The notes below the pieces were generated by a model. The model made no database searches, was not told the DNA's origin, and saw only the letters and a program-made list of their open reading frames with translations. This document shows positions 1-5,686 of a DNA stretch of 6,531 nt, piece by piece. Position numbers and translations under genes: made by a program. The DNA comes from Streptosporangiaceae bacterium (lineage in GTDB: Bacteria > Actinomycetota > Actinomycetes > Streptosporangiales > Streptosporangiaceae): positions 1-6,531 of the forward strand of contig JASIJN010000192.1 of NCBI GenBank assembly GCA_030050125.1. Direction: 5' to 3'. Positions within the stretch are counted from its first letter, which is position 1, and each line of letters starts with the position of its first letter.

Positions 1-999
1 GCTGCCGTAGCTGACCATCCCGCCGATCATCTCCGCCATGGCCAGGAACTCGTCGGCCACGTCCCGGTGCACCAGCGCCCGCGTCTGCGCCAGGCAGACC
101 TGCCCGGACAGGCCGAGGGTGACCGTGCCCATCGTGATCGCCGCGGCCGAGGACACGTCGGCGTCGGCGAACACCAGCGCCGGGCTCTTGCCGCCCATCT
201 CCAGGCTGACCCGCTTGAACCCGTCCGCCGACGCCTGCACGATCTTGCGGCCGACCGCCCGGCTGCCGGTGAACGAGAGCTTGTTGACCATGGGGTGGTT
301 GATCAGCGCGTCGCCCGTCGGCTCCCCCGGGCCGGTGACCACGTTGAGCGCCCCGGGCGGGAGCCCGGCCTCCTCGATCAGCCGGGCCAGGCGCAGCACC
401 GCGAACGTCGCGTACTCCGACGGCTTCAGCACGACCGCGCACCCGGCGGCCAGGGCCGGGGCCAGCTTCTGCGCCGACAGCAGCAGCGGCGCGTTCCACG
501 GGACCACCGCGCCGACCACTCCGACCGGCTCGCGCAGCGTCATGACCAGGTGATCGCCGCCCTGGTACGGCGGCAGCGTCTCCCCGGCCAGCTTGTCCGT
601 CCAGCCCGCGTGGTGGTCGAAGACGTCGGCCACGAACGCCGCCGAGGTCGCGTACACCGCGCCGAAGCTCAGCGGCACGCTGTTGTCCAGCGCCTGCAGC
701 TTCAGCAGCTCGTCGCCGTGCTCGCGGACCAGGTCGGCGACCCGGCGCAGCACCCGGATCCTCTCGCTGGCCCGGGCCCGCGGCCACGGCCCCTCGTCGA
801 AGGCCCGCCGCGCGGCGCGCACCGCCCGGTCCACGTCCCCGGCCCCGGCCACCGGGAACGAGGCGACGTCTTCCCCGGTCGCCGGATGGCGGTGCTTCCA
901 GACCTCGCCGCCGGCGGCCGCGACCCACTGCCCGTCGATCAGCATCAGTCCGCCGGACAGGCCGAGCTCGTCGCGGTGCGCTGTGATCGATGCGACCAT
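1..999 (-). CDS. Aldehyde dehydrogenase, NAD(P)-dependent, C-terminus off left edge
   Basis: Oxidises an aldehyde to a carboxylate with NAD(P)+ in the cytoplasm; the substrate cannot be read from sequence. Translating the minus strand from ATG at 999 gives 333 residues without a stop, against a usual family length near 490, so about a third is missing off the window edge. All core ALDH motifs are present: VVPWNAP with Asn169, LKPSE with Lys192, the FTGS nucleotide-binding turn, LEMGGKSP with general-base Glu267, and GQVCLAQ with nucleophile Cys302. These positions nearly coincide with classical ALDH numbering (Asn169, Lys192, Glu268, Cys302), which supports the start. AGGAG (1007-1011, minus) lies 7 nt before the ATG. 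It is divergent from ipdA and shares an intergenic region holding a KstR-type palindrome, so a role in steroid or side-chain aldehyde oxidation is plausible but inferred. The family is certain; the specific function is not. Confidence 0.95.
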   Translation of the reverse strand, partial: MVASITAHRDELGLSGGLMLIDGQWVAAAGGEVWKHRHPATGEDVASFPVAGAGDVDRAVRAARRAFDEGPWPRARASERIRVLRRVADLVREHGDELLKLQALDNSVPLSFGAVYATSAAFVADVFDHHAGWTDKLAGETLPPYQGGDHLVMTLREPVGVVGAVVPWNAPLLLSAQKLAPALAAGCAVVLKPSEYATFAVLRLARLIEEAGLPPGALNVVTGPGEPTGDALINHPMVNKLSFTGSRAVGRKIVQASADGFKRVSLEMGGKSPALVFADADVSSAAAITMGTVTLGLSGQVCLAQTRALVHRDVADEFLAMAEMIGGMVSYGS

Positions 1000-1014
1000 C
1001 TCCGGGCTCCTCAG

Positions 1015-1028
1015 TAGAACACGTTCTA
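1015..1028. promoter_or_regulatory. KstR-type operator palindrome
   Basis: The sequence TAGAACACGTTCTA is a perfect inverted repeat: 6-bp arms TAGAAC and GTTCTA around a 2-bp centre. It fits at every fixed position the consensus TNNAACNNGTTNNA known for KstR, the TetR-family repressor of cholesterol catabolism whose effector is a steroid CoA thioester. On the minus strand it reads TAGAACGTGTTCTA. It would sit just downstream of the likely ALDH transcription start, well placed to block it. It lies about 54-67 bp upstream of the likely ipdA start, so control of ipdABC from it is less obvious. No TetR gene is in the window. Another TetR-family regulator with a similar site is possible. Confidence 0.72.
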
Positions 1029-1068
1029 TTTGCCGGGAGCGTACACCGCGGATCGCCGGAGCAGCCAG

Positions 1069-1074
1069 TAACGT
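1069..1074 (+). promoter_or_regulatory. Candidate -10 element for leaderless ipdA mRNA
   Basis: TAACGT matches the minimal actinobacterial -10 pattern TANNNT and ends exactly 7 nt before the ipdA ATG at 1082. No Shine-Dalgarno lies at a usable distance upstream of that ATG. Together these suggest a transcript starting at the A of the ATG, a common arrangement in actinobacteria. The hexamer matches only 3 of 6 consensus bases and no -35 is seen, so this is tentative. Confidence 0.35.
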
Positions 1075-1081
1075 ACCGGCC

Positions 1082-1951
1082 ATGGGGATCCAGCTGCGCA
1101 GCGCGGACGACGTCGCCGCCGAGCTGCGCCCCGGGATGACGATCGGGATCGGCGGCTGGGGCTCCCGGCGCAAGCCCATGGCCCTGGTCCGGGCCATCCT
1201 CCGGTCCGGCCTGGCCGACCTGACCGTGGTCTCCTACGGCGGGCCCGACGTCGGCCTGCTGGTGGCGGCCGGGCTGGTGCGCCGGGTGGTCTGCGGCTTC
1301 GTCACCCTGGACTCCATCCCGCTCGAGCCGCACTTCCGGCTGGGCCGCCAGGCCGGCGCGATCGAGCTCACCGAGCTGGACGAGGGCATGCTGCACTGGG
1401 GCCTGCTCGCCGCCGCGCACCGGCTGCCGTTCCTGCCGATCCGGGCCGGGCTCGGGTCCGACGTGCCGCGGGTCAACCCGGGGCTGCGCACCGTGCGCTC
1501 CCCGTACGAGGACGGCGAGGAACTCATCGCGATGCCCGCGCTGCGCCTGGACGCCGCCCTGATTCACCTCAACCGGGCCGACCCGGCCGGCAACGGGCAG
1601 TACCTGGGCCCGGACCCGTACTTCGACGACCTGTTCTGCCAGGCCGCCGACCGCGCCTACCTGTCCTGCGAGCGGATCGTGGACACGGCGGGCCTGCTCG
1701 CCGCCGGCCCGGCCCAGAGCCTGCTGGTCAACCGGGCGATGGTCGACGGCGTGATCGAGGCACCCGGCGGCGCCCACTTCACCAGCTGCGTCCCTGACTA
1801 CGGGCGAGACGAGGCGTTCCAGGCCGAGTACGCGGCGTCCGCGGCCAGCCCGCAGGCCTGGGAGCTGTTCAGGGCTCGCTACCTGTCCGGCGACGAAGCC
1901 GACTACCAGGACGCGGTCCGGCGGTTCCGGGACTCGGCGGCGGCGCGGTGA
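1082..1951 (+). CDS. ipdA: IpdA, alpha subunit of steroid ring-cleaving CoA hydrolase (COCHEA-CoA hydrolase)
   Basis: With IpdB it forms a cytoplasmic hydrolase of the class I CoA-transferase fold that opens the last steroid ring (COCHEA-CoA to MOODA-CoA) in cholesterol C/D-ring breakdown. The product is 289 residues, close to M. tuberculosis IpdA (about 290). Recognisable segments are GMTIGIGGWGSRRKPM (18-33), VVSYGGPDVGLL (49-60), ELDEGML (98-104), LPFLPIRAGLGSDV, PALRLDAALIHLN, PYFDDLF and APGGAHFT. Glu101 in DEGM is the probable counterpart of the catalytic Glu reported for the M. tuberculosis enzyme (Glu105 as I recall it). The frame stays open far upstream of 1082, but ATG 1082 puts the GMTIGI segment where it sits in the mycobacterial protein. 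No Shine-Dalgarno precedes it, so a leaderless mRNA is possible. It overlaps ipdB by 4 nt (GTGA). Identification is by remembered similarity, not a search. Confidence 0.93.
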   Translation: MGIQLRSADDVAAELRPGMTIGIGGWGSRRKPMALVRAILRSGLADLTVVSYGGPDVGLLVAAGLVRRVVCGFVTLDSIPLEPHFRLGRQAGAIELTELDEGMLHWGLLAAAHRLPFLPIRAGLGSDVPRVNPGLRTVRSPYEDGEELIAMPALRLDAALIHLNRADPAGNGQYLGPDPYFDDLFCQAADRAYLSCERIVDTAGLLAAGPAQSLLVNRAMVDGVIEAPGGAHFTSCVPDYGRDEAFQAEYAASAASPQAWELFRARYLSGDEADYQDAVRRFRDSAAAR

Positions 1952-2703
1952 GCCAGCGCGGAACGCGCCGCGTGAGCGGCGGGGAGGCGACCAGAGCCGA
2001 GATATGCACCGTGGCCTGCGCCGAGGCGTGGCGTAACGACGAAGGCATCCTTGCCAGTCCGATGGGAGTGATCCCCGGGCTCGGCGCCCGGCTGGCCCGG
2101 CTCACGTTCGCGCCCGGCCTGCTGCTGACCGACGGCGAGGCCTTACTGCTCGCGCCGGACGAGGCCACCACCGAGGGCTGGCTGCCGTTCCGCTCGGTGT
2201 TCACGATGGTGGCGGCCGGCCGGCGGCACGTCATGATGGGGGCCGCGCAGCTGGACCGGTACGGCAACCAGAACATCTCCTGCATCGGCGACTGGGCCCG
2301 GCCCCGGGCGCAGCTGCTCGGGGTGCGCGGCGCGCCGGGCAACACGATCAACCACCCGGTCAGTTACTGGGTGCCCCGGCACTCGCCCCGGGTGTTCGTC
2401 GAGGCCGTCGACATGGTCTGCGGCATCGGCTACGACCGCGCGGCCGGGATCGACGCCCGCTTCCACGAGCTGCGCGTGGTGGTCACCAACCTGGCCGTGC
2501 TCGATTTCCAGACCCCGGACCGGGCCATGCGGCTGCGCTCGGTGCACCCCGGGGTCACGGTGCCCGAGGTGGTCGCGGCCACGGGCTTCCCGCTGGCCGT
2601 CCCCGACGAGGTGCCGGTCACCCGGGCGCCGACGCCGGCCGAGCTGGCCCTGATCAGGGACCGGCTGGACCCGGACCGGCGGCGCGAGCAGGAGCTGGCG
2701 TGA
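1948..2703 (+). CDS. ipdB: IpdB, beta subunit of steroid ring-cleaving CoA hydrolase
   Basis: Partner of IpdA in the heteromeric ring-opening hydrolase. From GTG 1948 it is 251 residues. Hallmarks shared with mycobacterial IpdB are RAEICTVACAEAW (16-28), LGARLARLTFAPGLLLTDGEALLLA (45-69), GWLPFRSVF, GRRHVMMGAAQLDRYGNQNIS (91-111), LGVRGAPGNTINHPVSYWV (124-142), RVFVEAVDMVCGIGYD and RLRSVHPGVT. The TDGEA segment (61-65) replaces the S-E-x-G motif that carries the nucleophilic Glu of true class I CoA-transferases, consistent with a hydrolase. The start is ambiguous: GTG 1948 overlaps the ipdA stop by 4 nt, while in-frame GTG 1972 gives a protein beginning MSGGEATRAE, closer to the length of the mycobacterial N-terminus. 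Neither has a good Shine-Dalgarno, so translational coupling is likely. It overlaps ipdC by 4 nt. Confidence 0.92.
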   Translation: MSQRGTRRVSGGEATRAEICTVACAEAWRNDEGILASPMGVIPGLGARLARLTFAPGLLLTDGEALLLAPDEATTEGWLPFRSVFTMVAAGRRHVMMGAAQLDRYGNQNISCIGDWARPRAQLLGVRGAPGNTINHPVSYWVPRHSPRVFVEAVDMVCGIGYDRAAGIDARFHELRVVVTNLAVLDFQTPDRAMRLRSVHPGVTVPEVVAATGFPLAVPDEVPVTRAPTPAELALIRDRLDPDRRREQELA

Positions 2704-3764
2704 TCAGCACGCCGCTGACCGGCCTGCTCGGCATCCGCCACCCGATCGTGCAGACCGGCATGGGCTACGTGTCCGGGGCCAGGCTGACCGCCGCCACCTC
2801 GCGGGCCGGAGGGCTCGGCATCATCGCCTCGGCCACGATGAGCCACGAGGAGCTGCGGTCGGCCATTCGCGACGTGAAGGAACGAACGGGCGCGCCGTTC
2901 GGGGTCAACCTACGATCCGACGCCCCGGACGCGGCCGAGCGGGTCGAGACGATCATCGCCGAGGACGTGCGCGTGGCCTCGTTCGCGCTGGCCCCGCGAC
3001 GCGACCTGATCGCGCGGCTCAAGGACGCCGGGGTCGTGGTGATCCCCTCGGTCGGCGCGCGCCGGCACGCCGAGAAGGTGGCCGCCTGGGGCGCGGACGC
3101 GGTCATCGCGGCGGGCGGCGAGGCCGGCGGCCACACCGGCCCGGTCCCGACCAGCCTGCTGATCCCGCAGGTCGTGGACGCGGTGGACATCCCGGTCATC
3201 GCGGCCGGCGGGTTCTTCGACGGGCGCGGCCTGGTGGCGGCGCTGGCCTGGGGCGCGGCCGGGATCGCGATGGGCACCCGGTTCCTGCTGACCAGCGACA
3301 GCCCGGTACCCGACCTGGTCAAGCAGGCCTACCTGGCCTGCGACGTCACCGGCACGGCGGTCACCACCCGGGTCGACGGGGTGCCGCACCGGGTGCTGCG
3401 CACGCCGCTGGTGGAGCGGCTGGACCGGGCCGGGCCGGTTGCCGCCCTCGTCCGGTCGGCACGCAACGCCTCGGCCCTGCGCGGCCTGTCCGGGCTGAGC
3501 TGGCCGGAGCTGATCCGGCAGGGCCGGACGATGCGCCGCGGAACCGAGCTGACCTGGGCCCAGGTGCTGATGGCCGCGAACACCCCGATGCTTCTGCGGG
3601 CGGCGATGGTGGACGGCCGGCCCGACCTGGGGCTGATGTCGTCCGGTCAGGTGGCGGGCCTGATCGACGACCTGCCCTCGTGCCAGGAACTCATCGGCCG
3701 GATCATGGCCGAGGCCGAGCAGTGCCTGGCCCGCCTGGGCCGGCTGGCCGAGCCCAGCCCGTAG
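2700..3764 (+). CDS. ipdC: IpdC, FMN-dependent dehydrogenase of the nitronate monooxygenase (NPD) family
   Basis: Probable FMN flavoenzyme acting on the CoA-linked ring intermediate (HIC-CoA in the proposed pathway) just before ring opening, despite family names such as 2-nitropropane dioxygenase. It has 354 residues, as in M. tuberculosis Rv3553. TIM-barrel NPD features are HPIVQTGMG (14-22), AGGLGI (36-41), PFGVNLR (67-72), GGEAGGHTG (139-147, His145 at the usual active-site position), the phosphate-binding PVIAAGGFFDGRG (165-177) and MGTRFLLTSDS (191-201). The C-terminal LTWAQVLMAANTPMLL and SSGQVAGLIDDLPSC segments resemble the mycobacterial protein and are not general to the family. GTG 2700 is supported by AGGAG at 2690-2694 with 5 nt spacing and by a GTGA overlap with ipdB. 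The reaction assignment comes from memory of the pathway; the family and orthology are well supported. Confidence 0.92.
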   Translation: MISTPLTGLLGIRHPIVQTGMGYVSGARLTAATSRAGGLGIIASATMSHEELRSAIRDVKERTGAPFGVNLRSDAPDAAERVETIIAEDVRVASFALAPRRDLIARLKDAGVVVIPSVGARRHAEKVAAWGADAVIAAGGEAGGHTGPVPTSLLIPQVVDAVDIPVIAAGGFFDGRGLVAALAWGAAGIAMGTRFLLTSDSPVPDLVKQAYLACDVTGTAVTTRVDGVPHRVLRTPLVERLDRAGPVAALVRSARNASALRGLSGLSWPELIRQGRTMRRGTELTWAQVLMAANTPMLLRAAMVDGRPDLGLMSSGQVAGLIDDLPSCQELIGRIMAEAEQCLARLGRLAEPSP

Positions 3765-3778
3765 CGCACCCGTAGCGC
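3758..3778 (+). repeat. Tandem 10-bp direct repeat across the ipdC stop
   Basis: CCCGTAGCGC occurs at 3758-3767 and again at 3769-3778, separated by a single A. The first copy contains the ipdC stop codon TAG (3762-3764), and the second would supply another in-frame-like TAG only after an 11-nt shift. It may be a small slippage duplication. No function can be assigned. Confidence 0.6.
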
Positions 3779-3836
3779 GGCGCCTTGGCCCGGAAACTCG
3801 ATGGCTCTCAGGCCGCCATGCGGCAATGATTCAGCC

Positions 3837-4790
3837 ATGGCGCTGCGCACGGCGTTCACGCGACTGTTCTCGGTCCGTTACCCGATCGCCCTGGCTCCCA
3901 TGGGCGGAGCGTCGGGAGGTGCCCTGGCCGCGGCCGTGTCCAACGGCGGCGGCCTGGGGCTGGTCGGCGGCGGCCACGAGGACCCCGGCTGGATCGAGCG
4001 TCAGGTGCAGATCGCCGCCCGAGGGACCGACAAGCCCTGGGGCGTCGGTTTCCAGTCGTGGGCGACCGATCCGGCCACGGTCGAGCGGGCGCTGGCGCAC
4101 GGGCCGGCGGCGGTCATGCTGTCGTTCGGAGACCCGCGCCCCTTCATCGAGCCCGTCCGCGCCGCCGGGGCGGCGTTGATCGTGCAGGTCACCGACCTCG
4201 CCGAGGCCAGGCAGGCCATGGACGTGGGGGCCGACGTCATCGTGGCCCAGGGAACCGAGGCCGGCGGGCACGGCGGACGGCGCTCCACGCTGCCTTTCGT
4301 CCCCGTGGTGGCGGACCTGGCCGCGCCCACCCCGGTGCTGGCCGCGGGCGGTATCGCCGACGGCCGGGGCGTCGCGGCGGCCCTGGTCCTGGGCGCGGCG
4401 GGCGCGCTGGTCGGGACCCGGTTCCTGATCACCCCCGAAGCCCTGATCGGCCCGACGGCCATGAAGGCGATCATCGAGGCCGGAGGGGAGGACACCGAGC
4501 GCAGCCGGGTGTCCGACATCGCCCGGGGCTCGCGCTGGCCGGCCAGGTACCCGGCGCGCACCCTGCGCAACGACTTCTTCGACCGGTGGCGGGGCCGGGA
4601 GGACGAGCTGGCCGCCGACACCGCGGCCCGCCGCGCCTACCAGGACGCCGTCGACAGCGGCGACCTGCTGGAGACGGTCTGGGCCGGCGAGGCCATCGAC
4701 CTCATCACCACCGTGACTCCCGCCGCCGACCTCGTCGCCGCTCTCGCCGCCGACGCCGAAACTGCCCTGGCCCGGGCCGGCGCGTTCTGA
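3837..4790 (+). CDS. Nitronate monooxygenase-like FMN flavoenzyme (second NPD-family gene)
   Basis: A cytoplasmic FMN-dependent TIM-barrel protein of the nitronate monooxygenase/enoyl-reductase-like family; its substrate is not known. From ATG 3837 it has 317 residues. Motifs are YPIALAPMGG (15-24), SNGGGLGLVGG (35-45), PWGVGFQSW (67-75), QGTEAGGHGG (138-147, active-site His145), PVLAAGGIADGRG (166-178) and VGTRFLITPEA (192-202). ATG 3837 was chosen because the family begins a few residues before F..RYPI. The in-frame ATG 3801 would add 12 residues of no family character, although GGA at 3792-3794 precedes it. It lies 72 bp after ipdC on the same strand, so it may be co-transcribed. It shares the fold but little close sequence with IpdC, so it is not a recent duplicate. 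It could be a true nitronate-detoxifying enzyme or another CoA-intermediate dehydrogenase. Confidence 0.88.
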   Translation: MALRTAFTRLFSVRYPIALAPMGGASGGALAAAVSNGGGLGLVGGGHEDPGWIERQVQIAARGTDKPWGVGFQSWATDPATVERALAHGPAAVMLSFGDPRPFIEPVRAAGAALIVQVTDLAEARQAMDVGADVIVAQGTEAGGHGGRRSTLPFVPVVADLAAPTPVLAAGGIADGRGVAAALVLGAAGALVGTRFLITPEALIGPTAMKAIIEAGGEDTERSRVSDIARGSRWPARYPARTLRNDFFDRWRGREDELAADTAARRAYQDAVDSGDLLETVWAGEAIDLITTVTPAADLVAALAADAETALARAGAF

Positions 4791-4835
4791 CCCTCGGGTG
4801 GATCACGTCCCCTCGCACCCCCGCACCCCGCCGCG

Positions 4836-5267
4836 TCAGGGCTGGAAGGGCTTGCCCGCGCCCGTGGTGCACAGCAGGCGCAGGCTCTCCAGGTAGTAGC
4901 CCCAGTTGTAGTTGTAGACGCCGTAGTAGTCGTCCTCGAGCTCGATGGCGTACTCCTGCCAGAAGCGCAGCCGGGTGCGGCCGTCGCCACCGGCCGGGGC
5001 GAGCTGGAAGCGGAACGTGTTGTCCTGCCATGGTTCGTGGCCGCCGACGCAACGCCAGTCGAGCTCACGGCCGGGTTCCACGCCGGTGATCTCCATGACC
5101 GGGTTGAAGTCGCCGCTGAAGGTCCAGTGCACCTGCGCGCCGACCTCGGCGGGCGGCGCGGTGACCTTCGTGCTCCACCAGCCGGCCACGGGACCGGGCT
5201 CGGTCAGCGCGGCCCAGACCGTGGCCGGCGGGGCCTCGATGTCGACGACATGATGGATGGTCTTCAT
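4836..5267 (-). CDS. SRPBCC (AHSA1/START-like) protein 2, distal gene of ArsR operon
   Basis: A 143-residue single-domain protein of the SRPBCC helix-grip fold, which forms a hydrophobic ligand pocket; it is not an obvious enzyme. The N-terminal VDIEAPPATVWAALTEPGPVAGWW (8-31) is typical of AHSA1-like members, followed by VHWTF, VMEITGVEPGRELDWR and a C-terminal helix WGYYLESLRLLC. An unusual aromatic run, DYYGVYNYNWGYY (113-125), leads into that helix and probably lines the pocket. The ATG at 5267 is preceded by a strong Shine-Dalgarno GGGGGAG (5279-5273, minus) with 5 nt spacing, and it overlaps the stop of the upstream SRPBCC gene by 4 nt (ATGA). As last gene of an ArsR unit it may bind or modify the same unknown small molecule the regulator responds to. 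Its 3' end converges on the flavoenzyme gene 45 bp away. Confidence 0.88.
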   Translation of the reverse strand: MKTIHHVVDIEAPPATVWAALTEPGPVAGWWSTKVTAPPAEVGAQVHWTFSGDFNPVMEITGVEPGRELDWRCVGGHEPWQDNTFRFQLAPAGGDGRTRLRFWQEYAIELEDDYYGVYNYNWGYYLESLRLLCTTGAGKPFQP

Positions 5268-5686
5268 GGGTTCTCCCCCGTCGCTCGGCCGGCCAGCAGG
5301 GCCGGCAGGTCCTTGGTCAGCTTGTCGTGCCATCCGCCGTCGAAGCCCGCGCGTTGCCCGGCGTGCTCGTCGGCCCAGCCGCTGTGCTCCACCCGAAGCC
5401 GGGTGCCGGCGCCGTCCGGCGTCAGCTCGAACGACACCACCGTGTCCCCGAAAGGCCCGGACCACCGGCAGCGCAGCAGGCTCGGCGGCCGCACCTCGAG
5501 CACCTCGCCGTCGATCAGGCCGATGTCCGGGCGGGCGTCGAAGACGAACCGGTGCCCGGGCTCGGGCTTGAAATCGTTCGGCATCAGCCAGATGCTCAGC
5601 TCGCCGGGGTCGGTCAGCGCCCGCCACACCCGCTGCGGCGGATAGGCCAGCACCACCTCGTGCTCGATCGCGCCGTCCCTGATCAC
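5264..5686 (-). CDS. SRPBCC (AHSA1-like) protein 1, gene after arsR
   Basis: A 140-residue SRPBCC-fold protein with likely ligand-binding activity but unknown ligand. It begins MIRDGAIEHEVVLAYPPQRVWRALTDP, the standard start of AHSA1-like domains, and continues with LSIWLMPNDFKPEPGHRFVFDARP (30-53), a central GEVLEVRPPSLLRCRW strand pair, TVVSFELTPDGAGTRLRVEHSGW (82-104) and a C-terminal helix GGWHDKLTKDLPALLAG. GTG 5686 was chosen because it overlaps the arsR stop by 4 nt (GTGA) and places the domain start correctly. The frame is open further upstream, but that sequence is the arsR coding region read in another phase. It resembles the next gene only at fold level, so the pair is not a fresh tandem duplication. 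The ArsR-SRPBCC pairing is common in actinobacteria. Confidence 0.9.
   Translation of the reverse strand: MIRDGAIEHEVVLAYPPQRVWRALTDPGELSIWLMPNDFKPEPGHRFVFDARPDIGLIDGEVLEVRPPSLLRCRWSGPFGDTVVSFELTPDGAGTRLRVEHSGWADEHAGQRAGFDGGWHDKLTKDLPALLAGRATGENP

Larger units (their letters stand above)
1000..1081. promoter_or_regulatory. Divergent promoter region between ALDH and ipdA
   Basis: This 82-bp gap separates two divergent genes, so it should hold both promoters. For the ALDH (minus) a TANNNT-type -10 candidate, TACGCT, lies at 1043-1038. That would start transcription near 1031, just upstream of the palindrome at 1015-1028, with a Shine-Dalgarno AGGAG at 1007-1011. For ipdA (plus) the candidate -10 is TAACGT at 1069-1074. 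No good -35 hexamer is visible for either. The promoter elements are weak pattern matches; the divergent arrangement itself is certain. Confidence 0.55.

Noticed and set aside
272..285. AACGAGAGCTTGTT, one mismatch from the KstR2 motif AnCAAGnnCTTGnT
   Set aside because: It lies deep inside the ALDH coding region and encodes the conserved NKLSFTGS segment, so the match is explained by protein conservation.
67..1017. Long plus-strand open frame antisense to the ALDH gene
   Set aside because: It is Arg/Pro/His-rich with no domain, and the minus strand carries a motif-complete ALDH. Open antisense frames are expected at this GC content.
593..1081. In-frame extension upstream of ipdA
   Set aside because: It reads through the ALDH gene and its low-complexity sequence has no CoA-transferase character; ATG 1082 matches family N-termini.
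3812..3824. Small hairpin GCCGC-CAT-GCGGC upstream of the second flavoenzyme
   Set aside because: A 5-bp stem with 3-nt loop is common by chance at this GC content and shows no link to a promoter or ribosome-binding site.
4791..4835. Bidirectional terminator between the convergent genes
   Set aside because: Only a 5-bp GGGTG/CACCC pairing with a 15-nt loop (4796-4820) and no T-tract; not enough to call.
4058..5089. Long plus-strand open frame across the second flavoenzyme and the convergent junction
   Set aside because: Gly/Arg repeats typical of a GC-rich shadow frame; it overlaps two well-supported genes.
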